The notes under the pieces: generated by a model
What the model was told of the DNA's origin: nothing
The model's database searches: none
The model's input: the letters and a program-made list of their open reading frames with translations, nothing else
Shown: positions 13,809-22,139 of the stretch, one piece after another
Layout: each line of letters starts with the position of its first letter
Numbering within the stretch: position 1 is the stretch's first letter
Translations under genes and position numbers: made by a program
Assembly (NCBI GenBank): GCA_036510575.1
Contig: DATCDR010000220.1
Location: 1-24,616 of the forward strand
From: DATCDR01 sp036510575
Lineage (GTDB): Bacteria > Actinomycetota > Acidimicrobiia > Acidimicrobiales > Bog-793
DNA: 24,616 nt
Reading direction: 5' to 3'

Positions 13809-15887
13809 TTAGGGCTTGACGTCGCCCGAGATCGGATGCGCGAGCAGGTAGTTGAATACGTCCCTCGCTACCGGGGCTGCCGCTTCTGCCCCATATCCAC
13901 CCTGGTCGACCTCGATAACGACCACATATTTCGGCTGCTTCCCGGCGGGACCGCCGAATCCGACGAACCAGGCGGTCGAGGCGGTATGGACGTCGCCGGC
14001 AGAGACCGTCGCGGTGCCGGTCTTTCCGTAGACGTCGAACTTGTCAAAAGGAAAACCTTCGAACTGCAGGTACGCGGTGCCAAGCGAGTTCTCCGTCACC
14101 CCCTGGAACCCTGCGAGCATCGCGTCGTAGGTCGAGGCGGGCAGCGAGACGTGCCCGACCACCTTCGGCTTCACCGTCGCGACAACCTTCCCCGACGGGG
14201 CGACGATCTCGTTTGCTAGTTCTGCTGCGTAGCGCGTCCCGCCATTCGCAAACGTGGAGTAGGCCTCGGCGAGCTGCAACGGACTGACGAGGGTCTCCCC
14301 CTGGCCGAAGGCCATCTCGACGTTGTCACCCGCGTAGTAGGTGTTGTTCGGGTACGCGGCAGGGTCCTCGGCGTGCAGGGCTTTTCGAAGGGCCGGCGAG
14401 TCGATCTGGCCCGTCGCTGCGCCCGGGATGTCGATGTCGGGATTCTCGCCGAGTCCGTAGTCGCCGGCGACCTTCTCGATTGCGTCGACCCCAAAGCGCG
14501 CCTGGTCAGCCCAGAACCAGGCCCCCAGCTTGTAGAAGAAGATGTCATTCGAGGCGGCTATCGCCTGGCGCACGGTCAAATAGCCAGCCCCATGGCTCTC
14601 TGCAGTGTCGAGGAAGGTCTGATTGCCAAGCGTGAAGGATCCAGGGTCGTCGATCTCGGTGCCTGCTGAGATCAGGCCGTCGTCGAGGGCGGCGGTAGCG
14701 GTCGTGAGCTTGAACGTCGATCCGGGAGGCTGGAGCCCGTCCACCGGGTAGTCGATGAGCGGATCGCCGTAGCCGTTCAAGAGCTTGGAGTACTGCGTCG
14801 GCGAGATCCCTCCGGACCAGAGGTTGTCGTTGTAGCTCGGATATGAGCTCATCGCCAGCACCGCGCCGGTCTGGTCATCCATCACCACACCCGCAGCCCA
14901 CGGGGCGGGCGTCGCGGCGGTGCCGTTGCCGGGGATTCCGGCGCGCACGAGCGGGATCTCGTCAGCGAGGGCCTTTGTGAGCTCTTGTTCGAGACCGAGA
15001 TCCATGTTCAACACCAAGGTGTCGCCACGCGTCGGCTCGGTCGTAGAGCTCGTAGAGACGATGTCGCCCAAGGGGTTGACCTCTACGTGCTCGATGCCGG
15101 GCCTGCCGTGCAACGAGAGCTCGTACTGCTCCTCGAGACCGCTCTGGCCGATCGAGTCCTGGTTGGTGTAGCCGTACTTGGCGTAGCTCGGAAGTTCGCG
15201 CGACGAGATCTGGCCCGCGTAGCCGAGCATCTGTGCGGCGAGCTCGGTGTAGGGATATTGGCGTGTGTAGCCACTTGCGACACTTACGCCTGGGAACTCC
15301 TCGGCGTGGCCCTCGATATAGATGACGTCCTGGGAGGTCACCCCTCCAGGCCCGGTTGGTACCGGGATCGGCGTGTACGGCGAGAACTGGTCGTTGGCGA
15401 AGTACGACGTGATCGTGGCAACCGGCACCTTCAAAAGCGCCGAGAGCGTTCCCTTCTCGAACGGGTTCTGGCCGAGGGCGAACTTCGAGATCGTGACCTC
15501 CTCAACGGAGATGTCGGTAGCAAGGAGCTGTCCCGACCTGGCGACGATGTCGCCGCGAGGCGGCTGCAGCTCGATGTCGCGGGTGGTCACGGCACGGGCG
15601 AGCGTGTTGAGCGACGCGCCGTCGACGACCTGAATGGTCCAGAGACGAACCAGCAAGACCCCAAAGAGTGCCGCCACTACAACGGCGAGCATCGTGAGGC
15701 GGATCGTTAAGTGTGAGCCGGTCCGCGTCGAGGCCGCAACGGTCGGTGTCGGCGGCGTGGCGACTTCGAGCGGCGGAATCGGAGCGGCACCGAATCGCCG
15801 GTGCTGCTGGGCGAGCGCCTCGAGCCCGCGGGTCGGATATGACGCCCGGCGAAAGCGACGGCGAGCCGTCCGGCGGCGGCGAATCAA
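13809..15887 (-). CDS. mrdA: Penicillin-binding protein 2 (elongation-specific transpeptidase)
   Basis: This class B PBP cross-links peptidoglycan during cell elongation. A basic cytoplasmic tail is followed by one membrane helix (about residues 61-85), a dimerisation/pedestal domain and the transpeptidase domain. Active-site motifs are STFK (Ser390, Lys393), SND (446-448) and KTGT (622-625). The frame is open to an ATG at 15953, which would overlap mreD by 70 bp. The TTG at 15887 gives 692 residues, overlaps the mreD stop as TTGA and has GGGGGGAG nine bases upstream, so I prefer it. The gene ends the mreBCD cluster. The usual next gene, rodA, is not in the window. Confidence 0.94.
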   Translation of the reverse strand: MIRRRRTARRRFRRASYPTRGLEALAQQHRRFGAAPIPPLEVATPPTPTVAASTRTGSHLTIRLTMLAVVVAALFGVLLVRLWTIQVVDGASLNTLARAVTTRDIELQPPRGDIVARSGQLLATDISVEEVTISKFALGQNPFEKGTLSALLKVPVATITSYFANDQFSPYTPIPVPTGPGGVTSQDVIYIEGHAEEFPGVSVASGYTRQYPYTELAAQMLGYAGQISSRELPSYAKYGYTNQDSIGQSGLEEQYELSLHGRPGIEHVEVNPLGDIVSTSSTTEPTRGDTLVLNMDLGLEQELTKALADEIPLVRAGIPGNGTAATPAPWAAGVVMDDQTGAVLAMSSYPSYNDNLWSGGISPTQYSKLLNGYGDPLIDYPVDGLQPPGSTFKLTTATAALDDGLISAGTEIDDPGSFTLGNQTFLDTAESHGAGYLTVRQAIAASNDIFFYKLGAWFWADQARFGVDAIEKVAGDYGLGENPDIDIPGAATGQIDSPALRKALHAEDPAAYPNNTYYAGDNVEMAFGQGETLVSPLQLAEAYSTFANGGTRYAAELANEIVAPSGKVVATVKPKVVGHVSLPASTYDAMLAGFQGVTENSLGTAYLQFEGFPFDKFDVYGKTGTATVSAGDVHTASTAWFVGFGGPAGKQPKYVVVIEVDQGGYGAEAAAPVARDVFNYLLAHPISGDVKP

Positions 15888-16417
15888 CTGAGTGCGCTCC
15901 CCCCACTCGGCACCGACGACCACCCGCCTCGTCGCGCGCCGAGAAAGCACCACCGCATTATCGATAGCACTGGAGCACTAAGTAGTACCGCTCCGACTGC
16001 GATAACCCCGAGCGCCCGGCCGGTCTGGGCGCCGAGCAGGCCGGGTTGGCCGATCGCGGCGCCGAGCAGCACGTAGAGCACCTCGGTCGCGACCGCGAGC
16101 AACGCGCAGCGAACGACGTCCGCCAACCCCCCGTCGCTAGCCGCACTCGCCCTGGCTATTAGCCCTGCTGCGAACCCTGCGAGCACGAACGTGAGGGCCG
16201 AGAGCCCGAAGGGGAGCTGAACGACGAGGTCTGCGGCGACGCCGGCGACGAATCCGACAATGGCGCCTCGTTGTGGACCCTGCACGAGACCCGCCGCGAC
16301 CGGCAAGATCACCAACACGTCAGCGTGAGCTCCCCAGGCCACGATCTGATCGAGGACGGCCGCCTGAATCACAAGTGCCAACACGGCGACTGCCGCAAGA
16401 CGGATCCACTGCACCAT
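15884..16417 (-). CDS. mreD: Rod shape-determining protein MreD
   Basis: This 177-residue integral membrane protein belongs to the elongasome. About five hydrophobic segments are visible (for example residues 5-25, 35-55, 70-90, 100-125 and 135-155), and the last 15 residues are basic then Ser/Gly-rich. Sequence identity in this family is low, so the call rests on the membrane pattern, the length and its place between mreC and mrdA. The ATG at 16417 lies nine bases after the mreC stop, with AGGGA as ribosome-binding site. The stop overlaps the proposed mrdA TTG. Confidence 0.9.
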   Translation of the reverse strand: MVQWIRLAAVAVLALVIQAAVLDQIVAWGAHADVLVILPVAAGLVQGPQRGAIVGFVAGVAADLVVQLPFGLSALTFVLAGFAAGLIARASAASDGGLADVVRCALLAVATEVLYVLLGAAIGQPGLLGAQTGRALGVIAVGAVLLSAPVLSIMRWCFLGARRGGWSSVPSGGSALS

Positions 16418-16426
16418 GACGTATCC

Positions 16427-17272
16427 CTATGCCGGCGGCAGCCACTGCAAAACAGCGACGAATTGGAGTGACGTCAAATCTACGTTTGGTGTGACCTCGC
16501 CGGCGAGCGCGCCCGACGACGAAGTGTGCACCGAGGCGACTCGCCCGATGGGGAGCCCCGCCGGGTAGTCCGACGCCGGCGAGCCGTCAGTCTGTCCGGT
16601 CGTCTCGAGCTCGCTACCGACAGAAGCGGCGCCCGAGCTGGTACCGAACGGCCCGAGCACGAGCGACCGGCCAGCGCCGTTGCCTTGGATCTGGAAGAAG
16701 TCTCCGGTTCGCTCGTCTTGGACTTCGATGGTCGTTCGGGAGTCCGTGACGAGGAGCACAGTCGCGGTCGTCGCAGAGGCACTGAGCACCGTGCCGATGA
16801 GCCCAGAGTCAGCAACGACCGGCTCGTTCTTCCCGATTCCAGACGAGGTCCCTTCATCGATCTCGATGGTGTCCTCGAAGTCCGAGCTCGCGCCGGCTAT
16901 GACCTCTGCAGGGATCGTCGAGATGTTGCCGGCAAAGGGCAAGCTCGTGAGCTCGAGGCGCGCGGCCTCGAGCTTGGAGGCGTAGTTCGACTCAGCGAGC
17001 TGCGCGGAGAGCTGCCCGATCTCGCTTCGCAGTCGGGCGTTGTCGGTCTGGAGCTGGCCGTAGTGGAACATCGCGGAGACCGCGTCGCCAAATGGGTGCA
17101 TAGCCGACGCGAGGCCACGCTGGAAGGGATCGAGCGCATCAGCCACGCCATTTCGCACGTGGGTGATAGCCCTGCTCGCCTCGCCGTGATAGTCGAGGCT
17201 GAGCACCGTGAGCGAGGCGAGCACGAGCATCAGCAACGTGACGCGCTGGCTCGTTCTCCGAGTGGCTGCCAC
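16427..17272 (-). CDS. mreC: Rod shape-determining protein MreC
   Basis: MreC links the MreB cytoskeleton to the periplasmic-side wall synthases. The 281-residue protein has a short basic N-terminus, one membrane helix (about residues 11-27, TLLMLVLASLTVLS), a coiled-coil stretch with HYGQLQTDNARLRSEIGQLSAQ, and then the double beta-barrel domain (IPAEVIAG, GIGKNEPVVADSGLIGTV, VLLVTDSRTTIEVQ). The frame is open far into mreB, so the start is uncertain. The GTG at 17272, 16 bases after the mreB stop, gives a normal length but has no strong Shine-Dalgarno. The last segment ends LQFVAVLQWLPPA. Confidence 0.93.
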   Translation of the reverse strand: MAATRRTSQRVTLLMLVLASLTVLSLDYHGEASRAITHVRNGVADALDPFQRGLASAMHPFGDAVSAMFHYGQLQTDNARLRSEIGQLSAQLAESNYASKLEAARLELTSLPFAGNISTIPAEVIAGASSDFEDTIEIDEGTSSGIGKNEPVVADSGLIGTVLSASATTATVLLVTDSRTTIEVQDERTGDFFQIQGNGAGRSLVLGPFGTSSGAASVGSELETTGQTDGSPASDYPAGLPIGRVASVHTSSSGALAGEVTPNVDLTSLQFVAVLQWLPPA

Positions 17273-17288
17273 GGGCGCGCCCGCGCGG

Positions 17289-18320
17289 TCAGCGGCTAGA
17301 CGAAGAGCTAAGGACCTGACGAAGTGCGTCGAACTCTTCGAGACACATCCCCGATCCAAGGGCGACACAGTTGAGCGGATCGGGAGCCACGATGATCGGC
17401 ATGTTGGTCTCCGCTCGGAGCCGGACGTCGAGTCCATGGAGCAGCGCGCCACCCCCGGTTAGGACGATGCCCTGGGTCATGATGTCGGCGGCGAGCTCGG
17501 GCGGCGTCTTGTCGAGCGTGCTCTTCACCGCGTCGACGATCGCCGAGACTGGCTCGTCGATCGCGGAGCGGATGTCGCGGGTGCTCGTGATGACCGTCTT
17601 CGGGAGCCCGGTTACGAGGTCGCGGCCACGGATCTCCGCGTGCAGCTCCTCTTCGAGCTCGCACGCCGACCCGATCGCCATCTTGATCTCCTCGGCCGTA
17701 CGTTCACCGAGCGCGAGGTTGTACTCCTTTTTCACGTAGGCGATGATCGCGTCGTCGAGCTCGTCGCCGCCGATGCGGATCGACTGGCTGGTGACGATGC
17801 CGCCGAGCGAGATGACTGCGACTTCTGTCGTGCCACCGCCGATGTCGACGACCATGTTGCCCGTCGGCTCGTGGACGGGAAGTCCTGCTCCGATGGCAGC
17901 GGCCATCGGCTCCTCGATGATGTAGGCCTTGCGGGCTCCTGCATACTCAGCGGCCTCTTGGACGGCACGCTTTTCGACGCCCGTGATACCCGACGGGACG
18001 CAGACCACCATCCGTGGCTTGGAGAATCGGCCGGGGTGGACCTTGCGGATGAAGTAGCGGAGCATCATCTCGCAGATCTCGAAGTCGGCGATCACGCCGT
18101 CTTTCAGCGGTCGGATCGCCTGGATGTTCGACGGCGTACGGCCGATCATCCGCTTGGCCTCGATGCCGACAGCTAGCGGATGGCCGTCTTTGACGTTGAT
18201 CGCGACCACGGAGGGTTCGTTTAAGACGATGCCCCGTCCACGCACATAGACGAGCGTGTTTGCGGTTCCGAGGTCTACGGCCATGTCTCGGCTGGCGAAA
18301 CCGAACTTACTGTCTGACAT
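17289..18320 (-). CDS. mreB: Rod shape-determining protein MreB (bacterial actin)
   Basis: MreB forms membrane-associated filaments that orient cell wall synthesis along the cell length. The 343-residue protein matches the usual size. It carries the actin-fold nucleotide motifs: phosphate 1 MAVDLGTANTLVYVRGRGIV, MVVCVPSGITGVEKRAV, EEPMAAAIGAGLPV, phosphate 2 MVVDIGGGTTEVAVIS, and adenosine-site IVLTGGGALL. The frame is open to 18416, but the ATG at 18320 (MSDSKFGFASRD) starts at the expected place and lies downstream of a candidate promoter. Its presence predicts rod-shaped or elongating cells. Confidence 0.97.
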   Translation of the reverse strand: MSDSKFGFASRDMAVDLGTANTLVYVRGRGIVLNEPSVVAINVKDGHPLAVGIEAKRMIGRTPSNIQAIRPLKDGVIADFEICEMMLRYFIRKVHPGRFSKPRMVVCVPSGITGVEKRAVQEAAEYAGARKAYIIEEPMAAAIGAGLPVHEPTGNMVVDIGGGTTEVAVISLGGIVTSQSIRIGGDELDDAIIAYVKKEYNLALGERTAEEIKMAIGSACELEEELHAEIRGRDLVTGLPKTVITSTRDIRSAIDEPVSAIVDAVKSTLDKTPPELAADIMTQGIVLTGGGALLHGLDVRLRAETNMPIIVAPDPLNCVALGSGMCLEEFDALRQVLSSSSSR

Positions 18321-18351
18321 ACGAACCCCAGGCTCTCGTGACGTTCGCGAA

Positions 18352-18380
18352 AGAGTAGGCAAGGAAACGGAGCTGAACAA
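18352..18380 (-). promoter_or_regulatory. Candidate promoter of mreB-mreC-mreD-mrdA
   Basis: On the minus strand TTGTTC (18380-18375) and TACTCT (18357-18352) are separated by 17 bases. The -10 fits the actinobacterial TANNNT pattern and the -35 keeps TTG. Transcription would start near 18345, about 25 bases before the mreB ATG. Each hexamer matches the general consensus at only three positions, so this is a suggestion. Confidence 0.35.
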
Positions 18381-18390
18381 GGCCCCCCTG

Positions 18391-18406
18391 CTCGCAAGCT
18401 TGCGAG
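18391..18406. promoter_or_regulatory. Perfect 16-bp palindrome between ndk and mreB
   Basis: CTCGCAAGCTTGCGAG is fully self-complementary and lies just downstream of the ndk stop (18413) and just upstream of the candidate mreB -35. As RNA it gives a six-base stem with an AGCT loop but no T run. It could be a weak terminator of ndk, an operator for a dimeric regulator, or chance. Confidence 0.4.
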
Positions 18407-18412
18407 GGAGGC

Positions 18413-18823
18413 TCAAACGAGGTCGGGAAAGAAGAGTTTGATCTCTCGCTGTGCCGAAGTCTCTGCGTCTGAGCCATGCACCAGGTTCTCGCCGACCTCT
18501 GTTCCAAAATCACCCCGAATGGTGCCAGGCGGGGCCTCGGCCGGATTCGTCGGGCCCATCAACGTGCGAACGATCTTCCAGGTCTCCTCCGGCCCCTCTA
18601 CGACGCAGAGAAACGACGGGGATCGAGTGATGAACGAGACGAGATCGGCGTAAAAGGGTCGCGCTACGTGCTCGACGTAGTGCTCAGAGGCCTCGGCTTC
18701 GGTAATGACGCGAAGCGAGCCGGTAAGGAGGCGGAGGCCTTTTCGTTCGATCCGATCGATGATCTGTCCGACGAGGCCGCGCTCGACGGCGTCGGGCTTA
18801 CAGATAAGCAGTGTTCGACTCAT
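18413..18823 (-). CDS. ndk: Nucleoside diphosphate kinase
   Basis: This enzyme transfers the gamma-phosphate of ATP to nucleoside diphosphates through a phosphohistidine. The 136-residue protein has the family start RTLLICKPDAVERGLVG (Lys9 binds phosphate), RPFYADLVSFITRSP and GTIRGDFGT. It also has the active-site block NLVHGSDAE with His116. Length is normal. The ATG at 18823 overlaps the folC stop as ATGA, so translation is coupled. It is followed by a 92-bp gap before mreB. Confidence 0.97.
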   Translation of the reverse strand: MSRTLLICKPDAVERGLVGQIIDRIERKGLRLLTGSLRVITEAEASEHYVEHVARPFYADLVSFITRSPSFLCVVEGPEETWKIVRTLMGPTNPAEAPPGTIRGDFGTEVGENLVHGSDAETSAQREIKLFFPDLV

Positions 18824-20184
18824 AGCCGAAGAGACCCTAGTCGTCGGAAGAACGCCCGTGCGGCGCCGACGACGTAAAGAGACCCGGTCACGAGCACGAG
18901 GTCTTCGTCGCCCGCGAGGTCCTGGGCAGCTCGAATCGCCTCGTCGACATCCTCGATCGTGGTCACCTCGTAGCCGACCGCGATCGCGGCATCCGCGACG
19001 ATCTTGGCGGCCTGGGCTCGTGGCGAGGTGGGCTGCGTGGCGACGACGTGTGCGATCCGAGCCGGCCCGATCGCGTTCAAGAGCTCGATTGGGTCTCTCC
19101 CTCGGAGGCAGCCCATGACCACGACCACGTTCTTCGCCGCGGCAAAGTCCTCGCGGAGCGCGTTCCCAAGCACGGTGGCGCCCGCCGGGTTATGGGCGCC
19201 GTCGAGCACGACGAGTGGCTGGCGCGACACGACCTCGAGGCGACCAGGCACGGTCACTTCCGAGAACGCCTCCGTTACGACGTCCCCGGCGAGCGGAGCG
19301 CCGAAGAAGGCCTCAGCTGCAGCGAGCGCTACCGAGGCGTTCAATCCCTGATGGGCACCGAAGAGCGGGACGAAGATCTCCGGATAGCGACCCTGTGGCG
19401 TGCGGAGATCGACCACCCTTCCGCCATAGGCGATGCGAGAGCGCTCGCAAGCGAACTCGACGTCTCGTCGCCAAAGCGCCGCCGCGCCCGCGTGCTCGGC
19501 CTCTTTTTCTAGAACGCCAACGATCTCCGGATCTGTCTCGCCGACAACGACAGTCGCACCAGGCTTGATGATGCCCGCCTTCTCCCTCGCGATGTGCGCC
19601 CGGGTCGGGCCGAGAATCTCGACGTGATCGAGATCGACGTTGGTCACGACCGAGACCACGGCGTCGATCACGTTCGTCGCATCCCAGCGCCCGCCGAGGC
19701 CGACCTCGACAACTGCGGCGTCGACAGCGACGTCGGAGAAGTAGCGGTAGGCAAGTGCAGTCACGAGCTCGAACCACGTCGGCGGTAGCGAGACGAGATC
19801 GCGTGCTTCGACGAATCGCTCGAGGGACTCGAGCGCCAAAAGGCCCTCGAGCAGATCGGCGTCGCTGATCGGTTCGAAGTTCCGGCTGATCCGCTCATTC
19901 ATCTGCTCGAGATGTGGGCTCATGATCGTTCCTACAGCGAGGCCCTGTGCGCGAAGCAGCGCCGTCGCCATCCGCGTCGTCGAACCTTTGCCATTCGTGC
20001 CGGTGACGTGGATAGCTGGATAGTTCGCCTGCGGATCGCCGAGAGCAGCACAGAGCGCCCGGATGCGATCGAGCGTCGGCTCCGCGGAACGACCGGCGAG
20101 ACCGCGTTCGATCGCTTCGAGGTTTATGTGGCGATCGAGCCACGCGAGCAGCTCACCGAGCGAGCGCTGCGCGTCGTCGCTCAT
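18820..20184 (-). CDS. folC: Folylpolyglutamate synthase / dihydrofolate synthase
   Basis: This Mur-ligase-family enzyme adds glutamate to dihydropteroate or to folates, retaining them in the cell. The 454-residue protein has the P-loop TGTNGKGST at 61-69, SPHLEQMNERI (folate-site region), VVEVGLGGRWDATN, TNVDLDHVEILG with the conserved His, REKAGIIKPG and VVLDGAHNPAG in the C-terminal glutamate ligase domain. The ATG at 20184 lies 27 bases after clpX, with no clear Shine-Dalgarno. A small GCGCC/GGCGC hairpin occupies the gap. In many actinobacteria valS lies between clpX and folC, but it does not here. Confidence 0.96.
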   Translation of the reverse strand: MSDDAQRSLGELLAWLDRHINLEAIERGLAGRSAEPTLDRIRALCAALGDPQANYPAIHVTGTNGKGSTTRMATALLRAQGLAVGTIMSPHLEQMNERISRNFEPISDADLLEGLLALESLERFVEARDLVSLPPTWFELVTALAYRYFSDVAVDAAVVEVGLGGRWDATNVIDAVVSVVTNVDLDHVEILGPTRAHIAREKAGIIKPGATVVVGETDPEIVGVLEKEAEHAGAAALWRRDVEFACERSRIAYGGRVVDLRTPQGRYPEIFVPLFGAHQGLNASVALAAAEAFFGAPLAGDVVTEAFSEVTVPGRLEVVSRQPLVVLDGAHNPAGATVLGNALREDFAAAKNVVVVMGCLRGRDPIELLNAIGPARIAHVVATQPTSPRAQAAKIVADAAIAVGYEVTTIEDVDEAIRAAQDLAGDEDLVLVTGSLYVVGAARAFFRRLGSLRL

Positions 20185-20211
20185 TTGAATCGCGCCATCA
20201 AAGGCGCCGGA

Positions 20212-21486
20212 TCACGAAGCGACGCGTCTTGGCCGGTCACTCTTCTCAACGGCCGTACGTGGCAGAAGTGCCGGTGCGACTCGCTCAAGCACGGTGGCCT
20301 GATCGACGACGCATCTTCCGACGTCGGAGCGACTCGGGAGGTCGAACATGGCCTCGGTCAGCACCTCTTCGAGGATGGCGCGCAAACCACGGGCGCCAGT
20401 TCCGCGGAGCAGCGCTTGATCAGCAATCGCCTCGAGCGCGTCCTCAGTGATCTCGAGCTCGACATTGTCGAGCTCGAACGTCCGGCGGTACTGCCTCACC
20501 AACGCGTTCTTCGGCTCAACGAGAATTCGAACGAGCGACGCGCGATCCAGGTTCGCAACTGCCGACACAACAGGAAGCCGACCCACGAACTCGGGGATCA
20601 GGCCGAACTTCAACAGGTCCTCTGGGAGCACCTGCAACATGAGATTGGTGTCGTCGGCCTTGCGGGCGCGACGCATGTCAGCACGAAAGCCAATGCCTGC
20701 TTGGCCGACACGAGACTCGATGATCCGATCGAGACCGGCGAAGGCTCCGCCGCAGATGAACAAGATGTTGGTCGTGTCGATCTGGATGAACTCTTGGTGC
20801 GGGTGCTTTCGCCCACCCTGTGGTGGCACCGAAGCGGTCGTTCCCTCGAGAATCTTCAAGAGCGCCTGTTGCACTCCTTCGCCAGAGACGTCTCGGGTGA
20901 TCGACGGGTTCTCGCTCTTTCGTGCGACCTTGTCGATCTCGTCGATGTAGATGATGCCGGTCTCGGCCTTCTTCACGTCGTAGTCGGCGGCCTGGATCAG
21001 CTTCAGCAGAATGTTCTCTACGTCCTCGCCGACGTAGCCCGCCTCGGTGAGCGCCGTGGCATCAGCGATGGCGAAGGGCACGTTCAACATCCGAGCCAGC
21101 GTCTGGGCAAGCAGCGTCTTGCCGCACCCAGTCGGGCCGAGCAGCAAGATGTTCGACTTCGCAAGCTCGACCTCGGAGTCGCCCGAGTTGCCAGCCTGGA
21201 TCCGCTTGTAGTGGTTGTAGACCGCTACCGAGAGGATCTTCTTCGCCTGGTCCTGGCCGATGACGTAGTCATTTAAGAATTCGAAGATCTCTCGCGGCTT
21301 TGGGATGTCCTCGAAGTGCACATCAGAGGTCTCTGAGAGCTCTTCTTCGATGATGTCGTTGCAGAGCTCGATGCACTCGTCGCAGATATAGACCCCAGGG
21401 CCTGCGATCAGCTTTTTGACCTGCTTTTGAGACTTACCGCAGAAGCTGCACTTGACGAGTTCTCCCCCGTCGCCGAACTTGGCCAC
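20212..21486 (-). CDS. clpX: ClpX, ATPase subunit of the Clp protease
   Basis: ClpX unfolds tagged proteins and feeds them to ClpP. The 424-residue protein has a zinc-binding domain with Cys13, Cys16, Cys35 and Cys38, Walker A GPTGCGKT (117-124), pore loop GYVG (150-153) and Walker B IIYIDEID (178-185). It also has the ClpP-docking IGF loop (265-267) and sensor-2 GARGLR. All functional elements are intact. The start is GTG at 21486, supported by a strong AAGGAGGGGG two bases upstream. It follows clpP by 14 bases, and both derive from the tig operon. Confidence 0.98.
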   Translation of the reverse strand: MAKFGDGGELVKCSFCGKSQKQVKKLIAGPGVYICDECIELCNDIIEEELSETSDVHFEDIPKPREIFEFLNDYVIGQDQAKKILSVAVYNHYKRIQAGNSGDSEVELAKSNILLLGPTGCGKTLLAQTLARMLNVPFAIADATALTEAGYVGEDVENILLKLIQAADYDVKKAETGIIYIDEIDKVARKSENPSITRDVSGEGVQQALLKILEGTTASVPPQGGRKHPHQEFIQIDTTNILFICGGAFAGLDRIIESRVGQAGIGFRADMRRARKADDTNLMLQVLPEDLLKFGLIPEFVGRLPVVSAVANLDRASLVRILVEPKNALVRQYRRTFELDNVELEITEDALEAIADQALLRGTGARGLRAILEEVLTEAMFDLPSRSDVGRCVVDQATVLERVAPALLPRTAVEKSDRPRRVAS

Positions 21487-21488
21487 GT

Positions 21489-21498
21489 CCCCCTCCTT
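21489..21498 (-). promoter_or_regulatory. Strong Shine-Dalgarno of clpX
   Basis: AAGGAGGGGG lies two to three bases before the GTG at 21486 and just after the clpP stop. It decides the start codon and suggests efficient independent initiation of clpX. Confidence 0.75.
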
Positions 21499-21500
21499 GG

Positions 21501-22139
21501 TCAGGCAGCGCCAACGGCGGCGATTGCGGTCTCGACAGTGTCTCTCGCGGCGATGACTTCGTCGATGACACCGTAGTCCTTCGCCTCAGCAGCGCTGAGT
21601 ATGAAGTCCCGGTCCGTGTCACGAGCGATTCGTGCCACCTCTTGGCCGGTGTCTTTCGAGAGCATCTCGTTCAACATGTCCCGCATGCGAAGGATCTCCT
21701 TAGCCTGCAGCTCGATGTCAGTGGCCTGACCCGCTGCTCCACCGTAGGGCTGGTGCAACAAGATGCGAGCATGTGGGAGAGCGAATCGCTTCCCAGGGGT
21801 TCCCGACGCCAGGAGCACCGCGGCCGCAGAAGCAGCCTGGCCGAAGCAGAAGGTCGACTTGTCCGGTCGGACGAACTTCATGGTGTCGTAGATCGCGAAC
21901 AGCGCCGTGATATCGCCACCGGGTGAGTTGATGTAGAGGTTGATGTCCTTCTCGGGATCCTCGGACTCGAGGAACAACATCTGCGCGCAGACCAGGTTCG
22001 CAACGGTGTCATCGATCGGCGTACCGATGAAGATGATCCGCTCACGAAGCAGTCGCGAGTAGAGGTCGTACGCACGTTCTCCCCGGGCAGAGGACTCAAC
22101 GACGGTCGGGACCAGGTAGTTATAGGCACTCATCGTCAC
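21501..22139 (-). CDS. clpP: ClpP, proteolytic subunit of the Clp protease
   Basis: This serine protease assembles as a 14-mer degradation chamber. The 212-residue protein carries the catalytic triad Ser104 (GQAASAAAVLL), His129 (ARILLHQPYGG) and Asp178 (RDTDRDFILSA). The N-terminus NYLVPTVVESSARGERAYD resembles the actinobacterial ClpP that follows a partner copy, but only one clpP is present here. The residue after the nucleophile is Ala where Met is usual (AASM). The ATG at 22139 overlaps the tig stop by four bases. Another in-frame ATG is two codons later. Confidence 0.97.
   Translation of the reverse strand: MTMSAYNYLVPTVVESSARGERAYDLYSRLLRERIIFIGTPIDDTVANLVCAQMLFLESEDPEKDINLYINSPGGDITALFAIYDTMKFVRPDKSTFCFGQAASAAAVLLASGTPGKRFALPHARILLHQPYGGAAGQATDIELQAKEILRMRDMLNEMLSKDTGQEVARIARDTDRDFILSAAEAKDYGVIDEVIAARDTVETAIAAVGAA

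Noticed and set aside
19912..21276. 454-codon plus-strand frame opposite folC and clpX
   Set aside because: It overlaps two conserved genes on the other strand and shows no family motif. It is a typical GC-rich shadow frame.
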